From Rhodamnia argentea (lineage: Eukaryota; Streptophyta; Magnoliopsida; Myrtales; Myrtaceae): DNA of 64,000 nucleotides. Under the pieces are notes generated by a model. That model was not told the origin of the DNA. It worked only from the letters and a program-made list of their open reading frames with translations, and made no database searches. A program made the position numbers and the translations under genes. Shown here piece after piece: positions 58,131 through 64,000 of this stretch (positions within the stretch are counted from its first letter, which is position 1; the number at the start of each line of letters is the position of its first letter). The stretch is from positions 35,697,826 to 35,761,825 of the forward strand of contig NC_063150.1 of the NCBI RefSeq assembly GCF_020921035.1, given 5' to 3'.

Positions 58131-59565
58131 AGCAGGTAAAATGCCTTTGAATCTAGCTTGTCCCGGTGAAGAATTCGATCTTGCTTATGCTTCATAATGG
58201 TAAGCATGTCGATGGGAATGTGTTTGCTTTTGACATAGAGTCCCACCAATAGACAATTGAGAAGAAAAGTCTTTGAGCTGGTCAGGTCAATGCCATCTGA
58301 GGAAGCAACTACGCTTGCAAGAAAAGTTGCAGAACTAGGGCGGTGTCTATTAAAAAAAGTTGCAATCATACGCAAGTTCCGAACTTCTTGGGGTTAGATG
58401 CATGACTATGATAATATAGGTGAAGGCCTTGATTTTGCATTAGTGGACTCGACAGATTTGAAGCAATGTGAAACGTGAGCAGCACTAGACATATCTTTGA
58501 ATAGCTCTGGACAAAATAAGTCTGTCCACCTGCGTATTATGCGGGCTTTATGAGCGAAGTAGGGGGCTACAAGGATAAGTTAGCAGCTTGAAAAATCCTT
58601 GATTGCTATGGCGTACCTATGTCACTAGAACAGTGATAGGGAGGTTCGACCTCAGCTATGTGCAATTAAAAAGATAGCGGAAACAACCCAGAACCCCCAA
58701 TTTTGAAGAGCAATTAAGCAGAAACTGTAAAGACGCAACACGGGAAGAGAGAACCTCTTTGGGTCTTCTCTATACTAATACGAGAGAACACGCTTAATTT
58801 CTGTGTTTGTTACTTATCAAAGAGTGAAAATGTCTGTGCTTGTTGATGAGCTGATATTGGATCTTTGTTCTGAGTTGTAAATTGCATTAGTTGAGGAGAA
58901 CAATCAAAAGGAGTGAGAAGTAGTACCCTTTCTTGTATCAAATTTGAGTTTGATTCTCAACACACTTATCACACGAGAGATGTCTGATATTCTCTCTGAG
59001 TACACATAAAGCAAACTCATTTCGATCTCATATTCTTAACACAGAAAAGATGCAAATCCTGTTTAGAAGGGCAACAAAGAAACTCTGGCAGAATTTTCAC
59101 CTCTCTGAATACGCATACTGTGCTCTTTTAAATCCTTCAGTTGAAGGTTGAAACATGGAAAGTTCTGTCGATTATTCACACGATGTCAGCCGATCAGTCA
59201 GAACAGCATCAAACATTTACATGGACCATTTGTCCGTAGGCAAAACATTGCTGTCTCCTCTCCCTCAATATGCATACTATGCTCTTATAAATTCATGGGT
59301 AGCTAACAGGTCCAGAATGATAAACTCTGCCACCACAGAAAAATAAGGCATTGTTGACATAAACTCAAAAGTTATTGTGCTTGCTATAAGAAGGAAGAAC
59401 TTTATAGGACCAAACAGGGAACATATTTCTATGGTAAAGATAGACAGAAAATGCGCGTTGATGTATGAACCTAGAAACACTGGAAAAGCTTATATCACAG
59501 ATAACCGAGTTCATTTCTGACCTGAGCAGCTTTTGGTGGAGATGAAGCATAGTTCCTAAGAAAAT
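58131..59565. other. 3' flank of RLK-4, duplicate of the RLK-3 3' flank
   Basis: See the matching blocks at 52465-53768. It is internally repetitive: 'tcaatatgcatactatgctctt' (59267) echoes 'gaatacgcatactgtgctctt' (59105), a partial local duplication of about 160 bp. Confidence 0.55.
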
Positions 59566-61917
59566 TTAGATGACACTGAGGAAGGAAGTAGGGCAAGGAG
59601 GAATTGGAACGTCAACCGTGCCTTCAAGCATCAGCAGCACCTTTCTCATTGAAGGACGAAGAGATGGCTCCTCTAGGATACACCAAAGCGCGACTTTAAC
59701 CATCCTATCCAATTGTTTCTTGTCTATAGTTTGATAATCCACCAGTTTATCCAGCTCGCCAGCCTGGAAGCAGGAGTAAACCCATTCCTCGAGGACAGCT
59801 TCCTCTTCAGGAAGGCTCCAATCCACATTCCTTCGGCTACAGATGATCTCCAGCAGCACGACCCCAAAGCTGTAAATGTCCACTTTCACAGTCACCGGCA
59901 TATTCTTGTGCCACTCTGGTGCGACATACCCCTTTGTACCTCTTACCCCTGTTGTGGTGTTGGTCTGATCTGGCTTCAGCAGCTTCGACAGCCCAAAATC
60001 AGAAATCTTTGCTTGCAAGTTGTCATCTATCAATATGTTCTGAGGCTTTACGTCGCAATGAATAATCTGCGTCTCGCACTCTTCATGTAGATAAAGGAGG
60101 CCTCTGGCAATATGAAGTGCTAATCCCATCTTCACATCCCAATTGACTTGCTTTTCAGGTTTAAAGAGTAGATCAGCAAGCGACCCATTGCTCATGTACT
60201 CATACACCAAGAGCCTATTCGGTCCATCATGACAATAACCTAGGAGTCGGACCAGATTCCGGTGATAAGTCTTTCCAATAGTTTTCACCTCAGCTTGGAA
60301 CTCATATTCCCCCTCAGATGAGATCTTCTCTAGTTTTTTAACAGCTACGACTTTGCTACTGTGCAGATTCTTCGTCAGCGTGCCTTTGTAGACTGTTCCG
60401 AACGCTCCTTTGCCAATCTCTTCCGAAAAGTTTCCAGTCACTTTTTTCAGGTCTTCGAAGGAAAACGACCTAGGAGCAACATCTTCAATTGTTTTGAGAA
60501 ATCCCTCCTTTGGAAGCATTTCGTAAACCCAGACGCGATTTCTGTGAACTATGATTCCAGACACCCCCAACATTACCATTGCGAAAGCAATAGATGAAGC
60601 AACCGCAATCAGAATGTCTCTCCGAGTATACTTTTCCTTTCCCTTCCGCACAGAGCCATTGCTTCCATCTCCGCCAGATTGAGCATCACCTACCTTGACG
60701 TAAAGTCCCGAGTTTGAGTTCCCGCCAACGACTCTCCTACCGAATCTCAGAGGAAGCCTCTGCTTGTTGCAGGACTGACCGTCGTATGTAACAGCCTCGC
60801 AATTGCAATCCTGCTGACATGCTGCTGCACATTCTTCACTGGTCAACGATGTTAGAGTGGAATAGGTTGAGTCCTCCCATATGGTGCTAAGAACAGGTTG
60901 AATGTTGTATCTGGTCGTGGAGTCCATTGTCTTGCAGCTTTCTGCAGTGAAGTTCCTCTCACACCCTGCAGTGTCGTTGCCATCCCTCACAGTTGCGAAT
61001 CCTGGAAGACACTGGCACTGAGGATTCAGATCCATATTCGCACAGAACATATTAAGCCCGCATATGCCCTTGGGGCTGCATCCATCGGTCGGCTCCCACC
61101 ACACCTGGGACCAATCGTCCTTCGTGGTTATGTTGTATGAGTACAGCCGGAAAACCCCATCTGGGTCAATCGTCGCACGATAGATCATATCTTCTTTAGG
61201 AAGTCCTCGGCTCGTGAAATTCTTAAGGTATGTACCTTGGGGATTCAATAGGTAGAGAAAACCATCATCCTCAAGATTTAGCGTCACACTCGGACCACTA
61301 TCAGGAGTCCCGGAATCCCAGTAACCATACTCCGCAGTGAATGAAGTACCGTTGGGATATAACGCAAGAACTCCATCTAACTGCATGATGGCGAGAAAGC
61401 GACCCGTCGATGGATCAGTGAACGAAGCACTAGAATGTAACTCCTGTGATGCCAATAGACGTTGACCACCTAAAATGGTATCTGTTGGTGTGTCGAAGCT
61501 CTGCCATATGACTCCATGGGTAGAGTTGTAAAGAACGAAGTTGCCCGAATCGAGCATTGATGCTGAAGCGGTCGTACCGCTAGGAGTGGCGACGTATGCA
61601 TCCTGTGCTTGTGCTGACTGCAGGACGAGTCTGCCACTGCTGTCAAAATGTAGAGTGGAATTGCTTGGAAGCGGAGGGTCATCTCGGTTGTAAGTCCAGA
61701 CCACGGTTTTGTTTGGAGTCCCCGGAAGGAAGACTCCCACGTAATAACCGTCGCCTCTCTGGTAGAATCCGAACGCGAAGGCGCCGGAAGACGAGAGCCA
61801 CGGGAGCTTGGAGGTGGGCGTGAGAGTGTCGGAGAGGCTGATGTTTTTCTGTCCTTGGGAAGTTGTTGTTATGAACAGGAATGCCAACGGGAGGAGAAAG
61901 AAAACTGGAGCAGCCAT
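59566..61917 (-). CDS. G-type lectin S-receptor-like kinase (RLK-4)
   Basis: Intronless 783-residue duplicate of RLK-3, same strand and same domain order and boundaries. Signal peptide (MAAPVFFLLPLAFLFITTTS), lectin domain (VVWTYNRDDPPL), EGF-like and PAN-like Cys regions, transmembrane helix (about 433-458) and kinase. Kinase motifs are intact: GKGAFGTVYKG, VAVKKLEK, HCDVKPQNILIDD (Val for Ile at a tolerant position), DFGLSKLL, APEW. Differences from RLK-3 are scattered and often in the lectin and juxtamembrane parts, for example SSGAFAFGF for SPSGIFAFGF. The TATAAAG box at 62015-62021 is about 100 bp upstream. No sign of inactivation. Confidence 0.95.
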   Translation of the reverse strand: MAAPVFFLLPLAFLFITTTSQGQKNISLSDTLTPTSKLPWLSSSGAFAFGFYQRGDGYYVGVFLPGTPNKTVVWTYNRDDPPLPSNSTLHFDSSGRLVLQSAQAQDAYVATPSGTTASASMLDSGNFVLYNSTHGVIWQSFDTPTDTILGGQRLLASQELHSSASFTDPSTGRFLAIMQLDGVLALYPNGTSFTAEYGYWDSGTPDSGPSVTLNLEDDGFLYLLNPQGTYLKNFTSRGLPKEDMIYRATIDPDGVFRLYSYNITTKDDWSQVWWEPTDGCSPKGICGLNMFCANMDLNPQCQCLPGFATVRDGNDTAGCERNFTAESCKTMDSTTRYNIQPVLSTIWEDSTYSTLTSLTSEECAAACQQDCNCEAVTYDGQSCNKQRLPLRFGRRVVGGNSNSGLYVKVGDAQSGGDGSNGSVRKGKEKYTRRDILIAVASSIAFAMVMLGVSGIIVHRNRVWVYEMLPKEGFLKTIEDVAPRSFSFEDLKKVTGNFSEEIGKGAFGTVYKGTLTKNLHSSKVVAVKKLEKISSEGEYEFQAEVKTIGKTYHRNLVRLLGYCHDGPNRLLVYEYMSNGSLADLLFKPEKQVNWDVKMGLALHIARGLLYLHEECETQIIHCDVKPQNILIDDNLQAKISDFGLSKLLKPDQTNTTTGVRGTKGYVAPEWHKNMPVTVKVDIYSFGVVLLEIICSRRNVDWSLPEEEAVLEEWVYSCFQAGELDKLVDYQTIDKKQLDRMVKVALWCILEEPSLRPSMRKVLLMLEGTVDVPIPPCPTSFLSVI

Positions 61918-62014
61918 AGCCGGAGAGAGGGAGAGGGAGTGCCTGTGCTGTGAAATGGAGGCTCTATGTGCACAGGCTTGTGGTGTGAAGAATAAGAATC
62001 AGCTCGTGGGTGTG

Positions 62015-62021
62015 CTTTATA
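62015..62021 (-). promoter_or_regulatory. TATA box of RLK-4
   Basis: TATAAAG on the minus strand about 98 bp upstream of the ATG. The surrounding bases are conserved at RLK-3. Confidence 0.65.
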
Positions 62022-63059
62022 GAGCTCAGATTCCAAATACTAATATGTCGTCTTCTCTGCTAATTGGCGGACCAGAGGCAGAGAATTCTACTTCAACAGA
62101 GACGGGCACAGTTGTCAGTTCCCTCTTTTTCTCTACGAGCGGCTTGAAATGTCTTACGATTGACCGATAAGACATGCTGACAAAATAATGTGAACTCTTC
62201 AGCGATGTCTGATCATGACCCGTTTTGTCTAAATACCATTTCATGCCTTCTCATTTTGGAGGATGCGGACCATTGAGTGAAAATTGTTCAATCTCGGCTC
62301 ACATGTAAGCCCAACACATCTGTAACTCTTCGATCAGGAAAAATCTCTCGTGACATCCGTTCAATCACCGGTGATTCGAACGCTTTCTATCTCGTGTCAA
62401 GTGGTAGGCCGAGGGCCTCCTCCGTAGGACCGGTGTGAGTCTTCCACTTCCCCGTGATGGCCAATCCGGTTTAACCCGGGGACTTCTTTTTTGGGACTGA
62501 TCCGTTCAAACAAGTTCTTTTTTTTTTTTTTTTTTAAGTCAAGTCTACTGCTTTTGGCCTTGTATTCTTGACGGGGTAAACTTTGAAATTGCCTTGCAAA
62601 CAGCAAGAAATGTTATTCCTAGAAATCATTTCCATCCGGAAGCCTTGACCCTTTATTTATAAAGACTCTTTCCTTGGCTGTGTGTTTTGGTTCCATTTCA
62701 TGCCCAGTCAGTTTCCTGGAAACGTGAAACAAAAACATTAGGCCAGGACTAGAATAGTCATAGGCGGACCGACCTTTCGCATTGTTTGCTACGGTAGCAC
62801 GAGTTCAAAGTGATTAGCACTTTTGAATCCTTCTTTTTGCTGCATAGAATTGACGTACTGACTGATGGATCAGCCGGAGACTTGGAAATTAAGAGGAATT
62901 GGAAGGGTCCGAAGGTGGTAGACCCCGTGGACGGGGAATCCTTATCATAAGGGTGACGTGGTGTAACTTTCTCGCGTATGACTTTTCCATGGAAATCTCA
63001 TACTAAGTTTTTTGTGGCTTATGTCAAACCTAGAATCCTGCTTTCATCACGGTTGATTA
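62022..63059. other. 5' flank of RLK-4, duplicate of the RLK-3 5' flank
   Basis: Matches 56195-57011 in patches, including the 'aggaccggtg...cttccacttccc' block. A T-run at 62517-62535 interrupts it. The likeness stops at about 63059. Confidence 0.6.
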
Positions 63060-64000
63060 TGTCACACCCTCGCTTCTGCAAGAAGATGGGCTAACGCCAC
63101 AGCCATCCATTCACCCAAAGAAGACAACCAAAACTCAACCTGATACCGACATATATACATCCATATGACTACAGGACTGAGAGTTTTTGCAATCCGTCAA
63201 AAAGATATATATACATCTCCATCCAACAATAAATGAACAAGTCCATCTCAAGCGTAAACAACTTACACCTGAAAATCCTCGCTATCAAGATGTCATCTTG
63301 ATAACAAAAACGCTTGCGTTCAACTTGCGGCTCGTTGAAGAACCTAAAAAACAAGAAATACGAATCGAATGACCAATCACAGACCAGTGAGTAATGCATC
63401 TCTTCTAAGCCGAACGAACTACAGAAACCGATTTCATAGCTCATCAGTCCAAAATTCAGAATATGGTATGTGTGAAATATCAAAAGTAGATTACGTCTTT
63501 CCGATGAATCTTTTTACATACAAGATAAATTAATAACATTAACTCACAATAACAAATCAACCATTAATGGTTTATTCCATTAATCGATCTCAATTAATTC
63601 AATCGAAATGCTCAACATCTAACTATGATCACCATAAACGCCTGTGACTAAGGACATCAAGCTTCCTCCCTTGCCGAGAAGAACGTCCTGATAACAAGGC
63701 GCGTACTTACCCCCTCAATAGGTTCTAGACATAGCGACATGAGCATAATCCACCAATCCCAATCTCCAATAACCAACAAACCAAAATCAGAAATCATCTG
63801 AAAACCAGGTTCAAACCAGAACATGTTCACGATTCAATTCATCAAATATAGTATCTTTCATAAACCATACTCAAAGTCACAGTCATTTACTGGTAATCAG
63901 TTTTAACTATAATCAATGGATACTTTTTCATTTCAAATAGGCAAATGGTAGTAAATGCTCAATCTAGTTTTATGCATTCAAAAACGTTGTTTCTTAACTC
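63060..64000. mobile_element. Possible LTR or other insertion, running off the window
   Basis: The sequence begins TGTCACACCCTCGC, a typical long-LTR opening, at the point where the likeness between the two kinase flanks ends. The rest is AT-rich with no coding region recognised. Without the far end this stays a suggestion. Confidence 0.35.

Overview
The window is nuclear DNA from a flowering plant, most likely a woody eudicot. The genes have introns with GT/AG borders, and the set is plant-specific: plant-type histone H3.1, pectin methylesterase, CYP79, plant ATG13 and G-type lectin receptor kinases. Gene islands sit in AT-rich DNA crowded with plant transposons. Gene content and repeat style made me think of Myrtaceae (Eucalyptus-like), but nothing here proves that.

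Layout. 1-9.5 kb is repeat-dominated: a broken Ty1/copia gag-protease remnant, a Tourist-like MITE and a probable 3-kb Ty3/gypsy solo LTR. At 9.5-10.7 kb (minus strand) lies a two-exon gene for a small acidic protein with an N-myristoylation signal. 10.7-17.3 kb holds MITEs, fold-back elements and a second probable solo LTR. At 17.6-20.0 kb an intronless histone H3.1 gene is followed by a five-exon pectin methylesterase. 20-29.6 kb is intergenic, with a nested copia fragment, a non-autonomous hAT element with a target-site duplication, a tRNA-derived SINE and a duplicated piece of the ATG13 5' flank. At 29.8-32.5 kb is a complete two-exon CYP79-type P450. At 34.2-37.5 kb is a three-exon ATG13.

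From 38.8 kb to the right end the window is a cluster of intronless G-type lectin S-receptor-like kinases. Four are complete: two on the plus strand (38.8 and 42.5 kb) and two near-identical ones on the minus strand (53.8 and 59.6 kb). Relic fragments lie between them. Inside the cluster are a 2.9-kb hAT transposon, itself inserted in a MITE-like element, and a three-exon UPF0235 (DUF167) gene. The two minus-strand kinases belong to a tandem block duplication of roughly 6 kb that also copied an N-terminal relic and both flanks.

Together the genes cover cell-wall remodelling (pectin methylesterase), autophagy initiation (ATG13), nitrogen-containing defence metabolites (CYP79) and surface perception (lectin kinases). 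No operon-like or obviously coupled system is visible. The strongest departures from routine are the plus-strand kinase at 38.8 kb, which has lost the catalytic-loop lysine and a P-loop glycine, the nested transposon architecture, and the copy of ATG13 5' flanking DNA next to a retrotransposon fragment.
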